64,000 nucleotides of DNA from Patiriisocius sp047731265 (GTDB lineage Bacteria > Bacteroidota > Bacteroidia > Flavobacteriales > Flavobacteriaceae). Below, one piece after another: positions 35,163 to 44,246 of this stretch. The translations under genes and the position numbers were made by a program. The DNA is taken from contig NZ_CP159835.1 of NCBI RefSeq assembly GCF_047731265.1, forward strand, positions 2,604,001-2,668,000, read 5' to 3'. The first letter of the stretch is position 1. Every line of letters starts with the position of its first letter. Below the pieces are notes generated by a model. That model was not told where the DNA came from. It worked only from the letters and a program-made list of their open reading frames with translations, and searched no databases.

Positions 35163-36659
35163 ATGTTACCTAAAATAAACCCAACAAACACTAAATCTTG
35201 GAAAGCGCTTAAATTGCATTACACTGAAATGCAATCTTTAAAAATTCAAGAACTTTTTAAAGAAGATAATAGTCGATCCACCAACCTGCGCACTGACTTT
35301 GAGGATCTCTCTTTGGATTATTCAAAAAATCGAATTACAAAGAAAACCCTAGATTTGTTAGAATCACTAGCGAATGAATGCGGTTTAAAAGAGGCAATCG
35401 AAGCACAGTTTGAGGGTCAAGAAATAAATGAAACTGAAAATAGAGCGGTATTGCATACGGCGCTAAGAAATTTAGAAAACCTCAAACCCGAAGTGGCTAG
35501 TACACTAGAGAAAATGAAGGTTTTTTCTGACTCACTCATCCAAGGAACCCATCTAGGGCATACAGGAAAGAAAATTACCGATGTAGTCAATATAGGTATA
35601 GGCGGGAGTGACCTTGGCCCAGCAATGGTTACAGAAGGGCTTAGTTATTATAAAAACCATTTACAGGTTCATTATATTTCTAATATAGATGGAGATCACG
35701 TTAGCGAAACCTTGAAATTTCTAGATCCAGAAACAACACTATTTATTATTGTTTCTAAGACTTTTACGACTCAAGAAACTATTACGAACGCAACTACTAT
35801 AAGAAAGTGGTTTCTTCAGAAAGCACCAGAAAGTGCAATTTCATCTCATTTTGTTGCGGTTTCAACAAATAAAGAAGCGGTACGTTCCTTCGGTATAGAC
35901 GAAGACCAGGTTTTTACGATGTGGAATTGGGTGGGGGGCAGGTTTTCCTTGTGGAGCGCTGTTGGTTTATCAACGTGCTGTGCTATTGGATATGATAATT
36001 TTAAAGAATTATTAGCTGGAGCAAGTGCTATGGATACTCATTTTAGAGAAGCACCTTTTTCTACAAACATGCCCGTGCTTATGGCAATGATTTCGGTGTG
36101 GTATAGTAATTTTTACAATGCTGAAACCGAAGCAGTATTGCCTTATACACAATACCTTACTAAATTTGTAGATTACCTTCAGCAAGCAATAATGGAAAGC
36201 AATGGTAAATCCATAGACCGAAATGGAAATCGTGTAAATTATACCACAGGAACTATAGTTTGGGGAAATACAGGAACCAATTCACAACACGCGTTTTTAC
36301 AATTACTGCATCAAGGAACACGGTTGATTCCAACCGATTTTATTTGCTATAAAGAATCTCTTTATGGAAATAAAGACCATCACAATAAGCTTATAGCCAA
36401 CTGTTATGCACAAGGGGATGCCTTGTTAAATGGTACTTATGGGGAGACTGTTGATGCGCCGTATAAAATTTTTGAAGGAAATAAACCTTCAAATCTCATC
36501 GAAATTGACAAATTGACTCCAAGATCTTTAGGCAAACTTATCGCTCTATACGAACATAAAATTTTCGTTCAAGGGATTATCTGGAATATTTACAGCTATG
36601 ATCAATGGGGAGTTGAGTTAGGAAAGAAAATGGCAAATAGTAGATTAGAAAGCATGTAG
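35163..36659 (+). CDS. pgi: Glucose-6-phosphate isomerase
   Basis: A 498-residue isomerase linking glucose 6-phosphate and fructose 6-phosphate. NIGIGGSDLGPAMV is the sugar-phosphate binding signature, SKTFTTQET the second SIS motif, and VGGRFSLWSAVG and GTNSQHAFLQLLHQGT (catalytic His) follow. The protein is about 50 residues shorter than E. coli Pgi, mostly at the N-terminal arm. It completes the pfkA-gap-kinase-pgi set. Glucose 1-phosphate made by the putative phosphorylase would still need a phosphoglucomutase, which is not in the window. Confidence 0.96.
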   Translation: MLPKINPTNTKSWKALKLHYTEMQSLKIQELFKEDNSRSTNLRTDFEDLSLDYSKNRITKKTLDLLESLANECGLKEAIEAQFEGQEINETENRAVLHTALRNLENLKPEVASTLEKMKVFSDSLIQGTHLGHTGKKITDVVNIGIGGSDLGPAMVTEGLSYYKNHLQVHYISNIDGDHVSETLKFLDPETTLFIIVSKTFTTQETITNATTIRKWFLQKAPESAISSHFVAVSTNKEAVRSFGIDEDQVFTMWNWVGGRFSLWSAVGLSTCCAIGYDNFKELLAGASAMDTHFREAPFSTNMPVLMAMISVWYSNFYNAETEAVLPYTQYLTKFVDYLQQAIMESNGKSIDRNGNRVNYTTGTIVWGNTGTNSQHAFLQLLHQGTRLIPTDFICYKESLYGNKDHHNKLIANCYAQGDALLNGTYGETVDAPYKIFEGNKPSNLIEIDKLTPRSLGKLIALYEHKIFVQGIIWNIYSYDQWGVELGKKMANSRLESM

Positions 36660-36718
36660 CTTTTTTAATTATAGAATTAGGACTTAAATTTTACCCTACG
36701 TAAAAAGGAAAAATTATA

Positions 36719-36745
36719 TTGGCTCGAAAAAGTTTTTTACTTTTG
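36719..36745 (+). promoter_or_regulatory. Promoter of the first S8 protease gene
   Basis: TTG (36719-36721), 16-base spacer, TACTTTTG (36738-36745). The start codon follows 17 bases later, implying a very short leader. Confidence 0.6.
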
Positions 36746-36761
36746 TAAAAAAAAGAGACGT

Positions 36762-38642
36762 ATGAAAAAGAATAGAGTGCTTGGTTTATTCTTTGTTGTA
36801 GTTGTAAGTTTTTCTTCCTTTTCTCAAACTGAAGCACAGCGTCAAAAAATTTCAAATTCATATAACATAGAAAAATTGAACCTTCTTGAAAATGAACTGA
36901 GGGAGCAATTTGAAACTAAGCAACAAAGGGCTTTTGCATTGGCGTCTCAAAATGGTTGGCCATTAGAATACGCAACGGCAAATGGGGGCAATGCGTTGCT
37001 AGTGGACATCTTTCCTGATGGAACTCCAAAATATTATCAAACGGAAAATAAGGAAGCCGCCATTACAACTCGCACAGATAGAGTTCATTCAGGAGGAATT
37101 GCAGGTCTAAATCTTAACGGTGAAAATATGACCATTGGTTTTTGGGATGCAGGTCCAGTAAGGGCAACACACGAGCTTTTTAGTGGTCGCGTTACTTTAG
37201 TAGAAAATACAGGTAACGTAAGCAATCACGCCACACACGTGGCAGGAACAATCATTGGGAATGGTAATGTTGTGGGAGGAAACGCGAAAGGAATGGCTCC
37301 AGAGGCAGCGCTTTTAGCATACAATTTTAATGATGATGAGCCAGAAATGACAAACGCAGCCGCTAATGGTATGCTAATTTCAAATCACAGTTATGGAATC
37401 GATCCGAGCGGAACTCCTCTATGGTATCTAGGATATTATGATTCTAATGCACGCAACATTGATAATATTATCTACAATGCGCCATTTTATTTGCCAATTT
37501 GTTCTGCTGGGAACGCTAGGACTTCGGGAGAAAACCCTGCAGACGGTGGATATGATTACCTTAACCATTATAGTGTTGCAAAGAATAATCTTGTTGTAGC
37601 TGCAACTTTTGAAGTTTTAGAGTATCAACAACCCAGTGATGTAGAAATGTCAACTTTTAGCAGTTGGGGTCCTACAGATGATGGTCGCATTAAGCCAGAT
37701 ATTTCAGCAAAAGGCGTAGCTATGTTTTCCAGTTCTGGAGCTGCAGACGGTCAATATACAGTATTAACTGGCACGTCTATGGCTAGTGCTAATGTATCAG
37801 GAAGTCTTTTATTATTGCAGCAACATTATAATGAGCTCAACAGCGAGTTTATGCAGGCATCAACTTTGAGAGCATTGGTTTTGCATACCGCAGATGAAGC
37901 CGGAACGACACCAGGACCTGATTACCGTTTTGGCTGGGGCTTATTAAATACAGAAAAAGCAGCACAAGTTATTTCTAATAACGGCACCAATGCAATAATT
38001 ATTGAAGAAATCATTACACCTTTTGATGATTACACTTTTTCTTTTACATCAGATGGCACTAGCGATTATACAGCAACGATTGCTTGGACAGATCCAGCTG
38101 GAGATTTATTGCCTTCAGGAATAGAAGATGTATCAACACCACGTTTAAAAAATGATTTAGATTTAAGAATTTCTATAGACGGTGGAGAAACTTTCTTACC
38201 TTGGGTTTTAGAGGTCGCTAATCCAACTGCAGAAGCCACTAGAGGAGATAACGTGGTAGATAATATTGAAAAAATAGAAACGATTTTACCAGCAGCTGGA
38301 GATTATACGGTAAGAGTTTCTCATAAAGGAAACACGCTTGTAAATAATGAGCAAAGTTTTTCTTTGGTTTTAACTAGTAGTAATAGTGTATTGAGTGTAA
38401 CGAATAACTTGATTGAAAATTTAGTTATGTACCCCAACCCAGCGAACAGTAAACTTTATATAAATGCAAGTGAAACTATAGAATCAATTAGAGTTTATAC
38501 AGTGCAGGGTAAAACAGTAAAAGACATTCATGTTGCATCAAAAAATAATGTGGTGGATATTCAAAATTTAGGCACTGGAATTTATTTTGTTAAAGTGGTG
38601 TCTAAAAATAAAACGGAGGTAATTCGATTACTAAAGGAATAA
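36762..38642 (+). CDS. S8 subtilisin-like serine protease with T9SS sorting domain (copy 1)
   Basis: A 626-residue secreted protease. After the signal peptide (ending FSQT), a short pro-region leads into the catalytic domain with Asp129 (GFWDAG), His156 (NHATHVAGT) and Ser339 (GTSMASANVSG). The usual SMA-P-H motif is altered to SMASAN. A beta-sandwich domain (about 420-530) follows. The last about 75 residues are a type A T9SS sorting domain (VMYPNPANSKL ... GIYFVKVVS), so export is by the type IX system. It is shorter than copies 2 and 3 because it lacks their extra Ig/fibronectin-like region. It probably cleaves external protein. Confidence 0.92.
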   Translation: MKKNRVLGLFFVVVVSFSSFSQTEAQRQKISNSYNIEKLNLLENELREQFETKQQRAFALASQNGWPLEYATANGGNALLVDIFPDGTPKYYQTENKEAAITTRTDRVHSGGIAGLNLNGENMTIGFWDAGPVRATHELFSGRVTLVENTGNVSNHATHVAGTIIGNGNVVGGNAKGMAPEAALLAYNFNDDEPEMTNAAANGMLISNHSYGIDPSGTPLWYLGYYDSNARNIDNIIYNAPFYLPICSAGNARTSGENPADGGYDYLNHYSVAKNNLVVAATFEVLEYQQPSDVEMSTFSSWGPTDDGRIKPDISAKGVAMFSSSGAADGQYTVLTGTSMASANVSGSLLLLQQHYNELNSEFMQASTLRALVLHTADEAGTTPGPDYRFGWGLLNTEKAAQVISNNGTNAIIIEEIITPFDDYTFSFTSDGTSDYTATIAWTDPAGDLLPSGIEDVSTPRLKNDLDLRISIDGGETFLPWVLEVANPTAEATRGDNVVDNIEKIETILPAAGDYTVRVSHKGNTLVNNEQSFSLVLTSSNSVLSVTNNLIENLVMYPNPANSKLYINASETIESIRVYTVQGKTVKDIHVASKNNVVDIQNLGTGIYFVKVVSKNKTEVIRLLKE

Positions 38643-38664
38643 ATTTTTAACAATAATAATCACT

Positions 38665-38696
38665 AATCCTCATTTTTTGAAAGGTGGGGATTTTTG
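38665..38696 (+). terminator. Terminator after S8 copy 1
   Basis: An 8-bp stem with one G-T pair (AATCCTCA / TGGGGATT), a 12-base loop and a TTTTT tail. The remaining 225 bases up to the next gene hold no ORF and no exact -7 box. Confidence 0.65.
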
Positions 38697-38920
38697 TATT
38701 GTAGCTTATATGCAGAATGATGTAGTTTCACTTTTAAATAAGGTAAAGTAGGACTTTTGCATTTAGTGTTGTTATACCTTTAAAGATGCCAACATTTTTT
38801 TATTGATTTCTTAGTTGTTTTGACTTGTAATTGTTAAAATCATATATTATTCCTTGCTAAGGAAGAAGAAGTTATCACTTTTTATTATTTTGCACTAACT
38901 AAATTAATTAATTTTTTGCT

Positions 38921-41395
38921 ATGAAAAAAAAATCACTCATCACATTGTTTGCCATTGTGATTGTAGGCACAACTATGTTTTCTCAAACCGAGGCAGAACG
39001 TCTTGTGATTTCGAACTCTTACGATCAAGAAAAACTAAGTTTACTTGAATACGAGTTAAGACAAGCATTTGAAACAAATCAACAAAGGGCTTTTGCACTT
39101 GCCGTTCAAAATGGATGGGAAACTGAAATTGAACTTCCAAACGGAGGAAAAGCACTCCTTATTGGCGTTTTTCCAAACGGATCCCCTAAATATTATCAAA
39201 CAGATAATAGAGAAGGCGGTATCACGACACGTGCAGACAGAGTTCATACAGGAGGATCTGCAGGATTAGATCTAAATGGTGAAAATATGCTCGCAGGAAT
39301 TTGGGATGGTGGTCTTGTTAGAACAACACATACTTTGTTTTCAGGGCGAGTAACTCAAATAGATGGTGCATCAACTATCAGTAACCACGCAACGCATGTC
39401 TCTGGAACAATGATTGGTTCAGGGGCGCCTGTAAGTGGTGCTGCAAAGGGGATGGCTCCGCAGGCAGAACTTATATCCTATAGCTTTGCTAACGATACAT
39501 CAGAAATGACTGCAGCAGCAGCCGATGGATTATTAGTATCGAACCATAGTTACGGTTTTTCTGCAGATAATAATCTCTTATGGTTCATGGGATATTACGA
39601 CTCTAGTGCTAGGGATGTTGATAGAATAACCTATGATGCTCCTTTTTATCTTCCAGTGAAATCAGCAGGGAACGCTAGAAGTTCCGGCGAAAACCCGGGA
39701 GATGGAGGTTACGATTATCTTACTGGTAGTGGTAGTTCGAAAAACAATGTTGTTGTTGCAGCTACTCTTGAAGTTTTAGATTATCAAGGCCCAAGTGACG
39801 TTAATATGTCTTCTTTTAGTAGTTGGGGACCTACAGACGACGGTCGTATCAAGCCAGATATTTCTGCTAAAGGGGTAAATATGTTATCTAGTACTAGCGG
39901 TTCTAATAATCAATATGGTGCTTTGAATGGGACCTCTATGTCGGCACCTTCTGTTTCTGGTAGTTTAATACTGTTGCAGCAACATTATAACGAGGTTAAT
40001 GGAGCGTTTATGCTTGCTTCTACATTAAGAGGGCTTGCATTACATACGGCAGATGAAGCAGGAACAACACCAGGGCCAGATTATCGTTTTGGATGGGGAC
40101 TTATGAATACTGAAAGAGCAGTACAAGTAATATCTGATAATAGTGGAAGTTCTATAATAGTGGAAGAAACTATTACCGATCTAGGAGCCTACACATTTTC
40201 ATTTACTGCAGATGGTGTAAGTGATGTATGGGCGACTATAGCCTGGACAGATCCAGCAGGAGATCTCTTGCCTGCAGGTATTGAAGATGTTTCTACGCCA
40301 CGACTAAAAAATGATTTAGATTTAAGAATCTCTGTGGATGGTGGAGCAACTTTCTTACCTTGGGTTTTAGATGTCGCTAACCCTACGGCAGGAGCAACTA
40401 CAGGAGACAACCTAGTAGATAATATCGAAAAAATTGAAATGGTAGCACCCCCAGCAGGTGAATACATCGTTCGTGTTTCTCACAAGGGTAGTTTACTTGT
40501 AAATGGCACACAAACTTTTTCTATGATAATTACAGGAATGGCAAATGATGCAGTCGCTATTTCTTCTACAGATGCAAACATTCAAACTTGCGCAGCGGCA
40601 AGTTCAGAACAATTTGAAATTGACTATGTTTATGACACTGGTGCTTCAGAAACATTTAATCTTACCTTCGATAATATACCTACAGGCGCTACCGCAACCT
40701 TAACACCAGACACGGTCTCTGGGTCAGGTACCGCAATATTAGAGGTTTCTGGATTAGAAAATGTGGTACTTGGAGATTACACAATTAAAGTAATATCTAC
40801 TGGAACTGGACAAATAACGAATACATTCTTAACACTTCAAGTAGTAGGTCAAACTACCTTAACAATACCTGAGTTAGATTCACCGCCAAACAATTCTAGT
40901 AACAGGCCTATAGACCTTACTTTAGTTTGGGATCCTTCAGATGGCGCTACCACAGAATATGATTTTGAACTTGCTCTTGATGATAATTTCACAAATATTG
41001 TAAACCAACAAACAGTACCAGAAACGATGGCAAGCGTAACAGGATTAGCATTCCTTACTGAGTATTTTTGGAGAGTAAAAGCAATTAGTGATTGTGGAGA
41101 AAGTGAATTTTCTGATGTTCGTAAATTTACCACGGAACAAGAATTAGGCGTAACAGATAATACCATAGCAGATTTAGTAATGTATCCTAATCCCGCAAGT
41201 ACTCAACTTAATCTTGAAGCAAGTGTGGTTTTAGATTCCGTTCAGATATTCAATATCTTAGGACAAGAGGTAAAGAATATAAACGCTGCATCAACAAAAA
41301 GTATTATAGACATACAAGACCTAGACACTGGAATCTATTTTGTAAAAGTTACTTCGTCAAATGAGACAACGGTACTACAGTTAATTAAAGTATAA
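38921..41395 (+). CDS. S8 subtilisin-like serine protease with T9SS sorting domain (copy 2)
   Basis: An 824-residue paralogue of copy 1. The catalytic triad is Asp129 (GIWDGG), His156 (NHATHVSGT) and Ser339 (GTSMSAPSVSG). A beta-sandwich domain follows (about 420-540), then two additional extracellular domains (about 545-640 and a fibronectin-III-like 650-740 with AFLTEYFWRVKAISDCGES), and a T9SS type A sorting domain at the end. It shares length and most of its sequence with copy 3. The differences cluster around residues 190-260 of the catalytic domain, near where substrate-binding loops are expected. It appears monocistronic. Confidence 0.93.
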   Translation: MKKKSLITLFAIVIVGTTMFSQTEAERLVISNSYDQEKLSLLEYELRQAFETNQQRAFALAVQNGWETEIELPNGGKALLIGVFPNGSPKYYQTDNREGGITTRADRVHTGGSAGLDLNGENMLAGIWDGGLVRTTHTLFSGRVTQIDGASTISNHATHVSGTMIGSGAPVSGAAKGMAPQAELISYSFANDTSEMTAAAADGLLVSNHSYGFSADNNLLWFMGYYDSSARDVDRITYDAPFYLPVKSAGNARSSGENPGDGGYDYLTGSGSSKNNVVVAATLEVLDYQGPSDVNMSSFSSWGPTDDGRIKPDISAKGVNMLSSTSGSNNQYGALNGTSMSAPSVSGSLILLQQHYNEVNGAFMLASTLRGLALHTADEAGTTPGPDYRFGWGLMNTERAVQVISDNSGSSIIVEETITDLGAYTFSFTADGVSDVWATIAWTDPAGDLLPAGIEDVSTPRLKNDLDLRISVDGGATFLPWVLDVANPTAGATTGDNLVDNIEKIEMVAPPAGEYIVRVSHKGSLLVNGTQTFSMIITGMANDAVAISSTDANIQTCAAASSEQFEIDYVYDTGASETFNLTFDNIPTGATATLTPDTVSGSGTAILEVSGLENVVLGDYTIKVISTGTGQITNTFLTLQVVGQTTLTIPELDSPPNNSSNRPIDLTLVWDPSDGATTEYDFELALDDNFTNIVNQQTVPETMASVTGLAFLTEYFWRVKAISDCGESEFSDVRKFTTEQELGVTDNTIADLVMYPNPASTQLNLEASVVLDSVQIFNILGQEVKNINAASTKSIIDIQDLDTGIYFVKVTSSNETTVLQLIKV

Positions 41396-41417
41396 GCATC
41401 TATATAGCTTTCTATTT

Positions 41418-41445
41418 AACCCCTACCTTTTTTAAGGTAGGGGTT
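41418..41445 (+). terminator. Terminator after S8 copy 2
   Basis: A 12-bp perfect stem (AACCCCTACCTT / AAGGTAGGGGTT) with a TTTT loop; the T tract after it is short. Confidence 0.75.
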
Positions 41446-41662
41446 TATTATTTAATCAAAAAACCAATAATTTTATAAACCTATTGGTTACAAATTCGTC
41501 GTGGATTCTTTCTAGATTCTGATAACAATAAGAACTAGAGGGTCAAAAATCTGTTAAATCAATACGGTAAAGTGTTAAACTCTGCGATTAATGAATTCGA
41601 TAAGTAGCATCTATAGTCCTTTTTTCTTATTTTGCGTATCGAAAAATAAAATCACTACAGCT

Positions 41663-44137
41663 ATGAAAAAAAAATCACTTCTCACATTGTTTGCTTCTGC
41701 GATTGCAGGCGTAACAATGTTTGCGCAAACCGAGGCAGAACGCTTGGTAATTGCTAGCGCCTACGATCAAGAAAAATTAAGCGCTCTTGAAGTAGAATTC
41801 AGAGATACTTTTGAAACAAACCAACAAAGGGCTTTTGCACTTGCCGTTCAAAATGGATGGGAAACTGAAATTGAACTTCCAAACGGAGGAAAAGCACTTC
41901 TTGTTGGCGTTTTTCCAAACGGAGCCCCTAAATATTATCAAACATATAATAGAGAAGGAGCGATCACGACACGTGCAGACAGAGTTCATACAGGAGGATC
42001 TGCAGGATTAGATCTAAATGGCGAAAATATGCTCGCAGGAATTTGGGATGGTGGTCTTGTTAGAACAACACATACTTTGTTTTCAGGGCGAGTAACTCAA
42101 ATAGATGGTGCATCAACTATCAGTAACCACGCAACGCATGTCTCTGGAACAATGATTGGTTCAGGGGCGCCTGTAAATGGTGGTGCAAAAGGCATGGCTC
42201 CAGAGGCAGAACTTATATCCTATAGTTTTGGTAACGACACATCAGAAATGACCGCAGCAGCAGCAGACGGATTATTAGTATCCAACCATAGTTATGGGCA
42301 GCCTCCAAATGGCGACAACTTATGGTACATGGGATATTACGATTCTAGAGCCAGGAATATTGATAGAATGATTTATGATGCCCCTTTTTATATGCCAGTT
42401 ATGGCAGCAGGAAATGCTAGAAATTCTGGAGAAAATCCAGGAGACGGTGGCTACGATTATATTACTGATTTAGCAGTTTCCAAAAATGCAATTACAGTTG
42501 CAGCTACCTTAGAAGTTTTAGATTATCAAGGTCCAAGTGATGTTAATATGTCTTCTTTTAGTAGTTGGGGACCTACAGACGACGGTCGTATCAAGCCAGA
42601 TATTTCTGCTAAAGGGGTAAATATGTTTTCAAGTACTGGCGGTTCTAATAATCAATATAGCAATTTTAGTGGAACCTCCATGTCGGCACCAACTGTTTCT
42701 GGTAGTTTAATACTGTTGCAGCAACATTATAACGAGGTTAATGGAGCGTTTATGCTTGCTTCTACATTAAGAGGGCTTGCATTACATACGGCAGATGAAG
42801 CAGGAACAACACCAGGGCCAGATTATCGTTTTGGATGGGGACTTATGAATACCGAAAGAGCAGTACAAGTAATATCTGATAATAGTGGAAGTTCTATAAT
42901 AGTGGAAGAAACTATTGCCGATCTAGGAGCCTACACATTTTCATTTACTGCAGATGGTGTGAGTGATGTATGGGCGACTATAGCCTGGACAGATCCAGCC
43001 GGAGATCTCTTGCCTGCAGGTATTGAAGATGTTTCTACGCCACGACTAAAAAATGATTTAGATTTAAGAATCTCTGTGGATGGTGGAGCAACTTTCTTAC
43101 CTTGGGTTTTAGATGTCGCTAACCCTACGGCAGGAGCAACTACAGGAGACAACCTAGTAGATAATATCGAAAAAATTGAAATGGTAGCACCCCCAGCAGG
43201 TGAATACATCGTTCGTGTTTCTCACAAGGGTAGTTTACTTGTAAATGGCACACAAACTTTTTCTATGATAATTACAGGAATGGCAAATGATGCAGTCGCT
43301 ATTTCTTCTACAGATGCAAACATTCAAACTTGCGCAGCGGCAAGTTCAGAACAATTTGAAATTGACTATGTTTATGACACTGGTGCTTCAGAAACATTTA
43401 ATCTTACCTTCGATAATATACCTACAGGCGCTACCGCAACCTTAACACCAGACACGGTCTCTGGGTCAGGTACCGCAATATTAGAGGTTTCTGGATTAGA
43501 AAATGTGGCACTTGGAGATTACACAATTAAAGTAATATCTACTGGAACTGGACAAATAACGAATACATTCTTAACACTTCAAGTAGTAGGTCAAACTACC
43601 TTAACAATACCTGAGTTAGATTCACCGCCAAACAATTCTAGTAACAGGCCTATAGACCTTACTTTAGTTTGGGATCCTTCAGATGGCGCTACCACAGAAT
43701 ATGATTTTGAACTTGCTCTTGATGATAATTTCACAAATATTGTAAACCAACAAACAGTACCAGAAACGATGGCAAGCGTAACAGGATTAGCATTCCTTAC
43801 TGAGTATTTTTGGAGAGTAAAAGCAATTAGTGATTGTGGAGAAAGTGAATTTTCTGATGTTCGTAAATTTACCACGGAACAAGAATTAGGCGTAACAGAT
43901 AATACCATAGCAGATTTAGTAATGTATCCTAATCCCGCAAGTACTCAACTTAATCTTGAAGCAAGTGTGGTTTTAGATTCCGTTCAGATATTCAATATCT
44001 TAGGACAAGAGGTAAAGAATATAAACGCTGCATCAACAAAAAGTATTATAGACATACAAGACCTAGACACTGGAGTTTATTTTGTAAAAGTTACTTCGTC
44101 AAATGAGACAACGATACTACAGTTAGTCAAAAAATAA
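41663..44137 (+). CDS. S8 subtilisin-like serine protease with T9SS sorting domain (copy 3)
   Basis: An 824-residue protein when started at ATG 41663, giving the signal peptide MKKKSLLTLF like copy 2. An in-frame ATG at 41591 would add 24 residues of unlikely leader. Triad positions equal those of copy 2 (Asp129, His156, Ser339 in GTSMSAPTVSG). Domain order is identical: pro-region, S8 domain, beta-sandwich, Ig-like and fibronectin-like domains, T9SS sorting domain. The segment around residues 205-265 differs from copy 2 (GQPPNGDNLWYMG against GFSADNNLLWFMG), so specificity may differ. The region before it has no exact -7 box. Confidence 0.92.
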   Translation: MKKKSLLTLFASAIAGVTMFAQTEAERLVIASAYDQEKLSALEVEFRDTFETNQQRAFALAVQNGWETEIELPNGGKALLVGVFPNGAPKYYQTYNREGAITTRADRVHTGGSAGLDLNGENMLAGIWDGGLVRTTHTLFSGRVTQIDGASTISNHATHVSGTMIGSGAPVNGGAKGMAPEAELISYSFGNDTSEMTAAAADGLLVSNHSYGQPPNGDNLWYMGYYDSRARNIDRMIYDAPFYMPVMAAGNARNSGENPGDGGYDYITDLAVSKNAITVAATLEVLDYQGPSDVNMSSFSSWGPTDDGRIKPDISAKGVNMFSSTGGSNNQYSNFSGTSMSAPTVSGSLILLQQHYNEVNGAFMLASTLRGLALHTADEAGTTPGPDYRFGWGLMNTERAVQVISDNSGSSIIVEETIADLGAYTFSFTADGVSDVWATIAWTDPAGDLLPAGIEDVSTPRLKNDLDLRISVDGGATFLPWVLDVANPTAGATTGDNLVDNIEKIEMVAPPAGEYIVRVSHKGSLLVNGTQTFSMIITGMANDAVAISSTDANIQTCAAASSEQFEIDYVYDTGASETFNLTFDNIPTGATATLTPDTVSGSGTAILEVSGLENVALGDYTIKVISTGTGQITNTFLTLQVVGQTTLTIPELDSPPNNSSNRPIDLTLVWDPSDGATTEYDFELALDDNFTNIVNQQTVPETMASVTGLAFLTEYFWRVKAISDCGESEFSDVRKFTTEQELGVTDNTIADLVMYPNPASTQLNLEASVVLDSVQIFNILGQEVKNINAASTKSIIDIQDLDTGVYFVKVTSSNETTILQLVKK

Positions 44138-44162
44138 CAAAAAGAACCTATCGTAATGATTG

Positions 44163-44191
44163 ACCCCCGCTTTTTTAAGGCGGGGGTTTTT
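44163..44191 (+). terminator. Terminator after S8 copy 3
   Basis: An 8-bp GC-rich stem (ACCCCCGC / GCGGGGGT) with a 9-base loop and a TTTTT tail. Confidence 0.88.
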
Positions 44192-44246
44192 ATTTTACTA
44201 TATTTATAACTCCTGTGATGTCCATAGGTTTAAAAAACAATAACAT

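Larger units (their letters stand above)
39953..44137 (+). repeat. Near-identical 1.4-kb direct repeat (39953-41395 and 42695-44137)
   Basis: The 3' halves of S8 copies 2 and 3 match almost base for base at a constant offset of 2742 bases, with roughly ten single-base differences seen by eye. Shorter identical blocks also occur near the 5' ends (for example about 39260-39410 and 42002-42152). The pattern indicates recent duplication with ongoing gene conversion. Confidence 0.9.

Noticed and set aside
40189..40467. Open minus-strand frames inside S8 copy 2, repeated identically in copy 3
   Set aside because: They are mirror frames of conserved coding sequence, and their duplication follows from the gene duplication.
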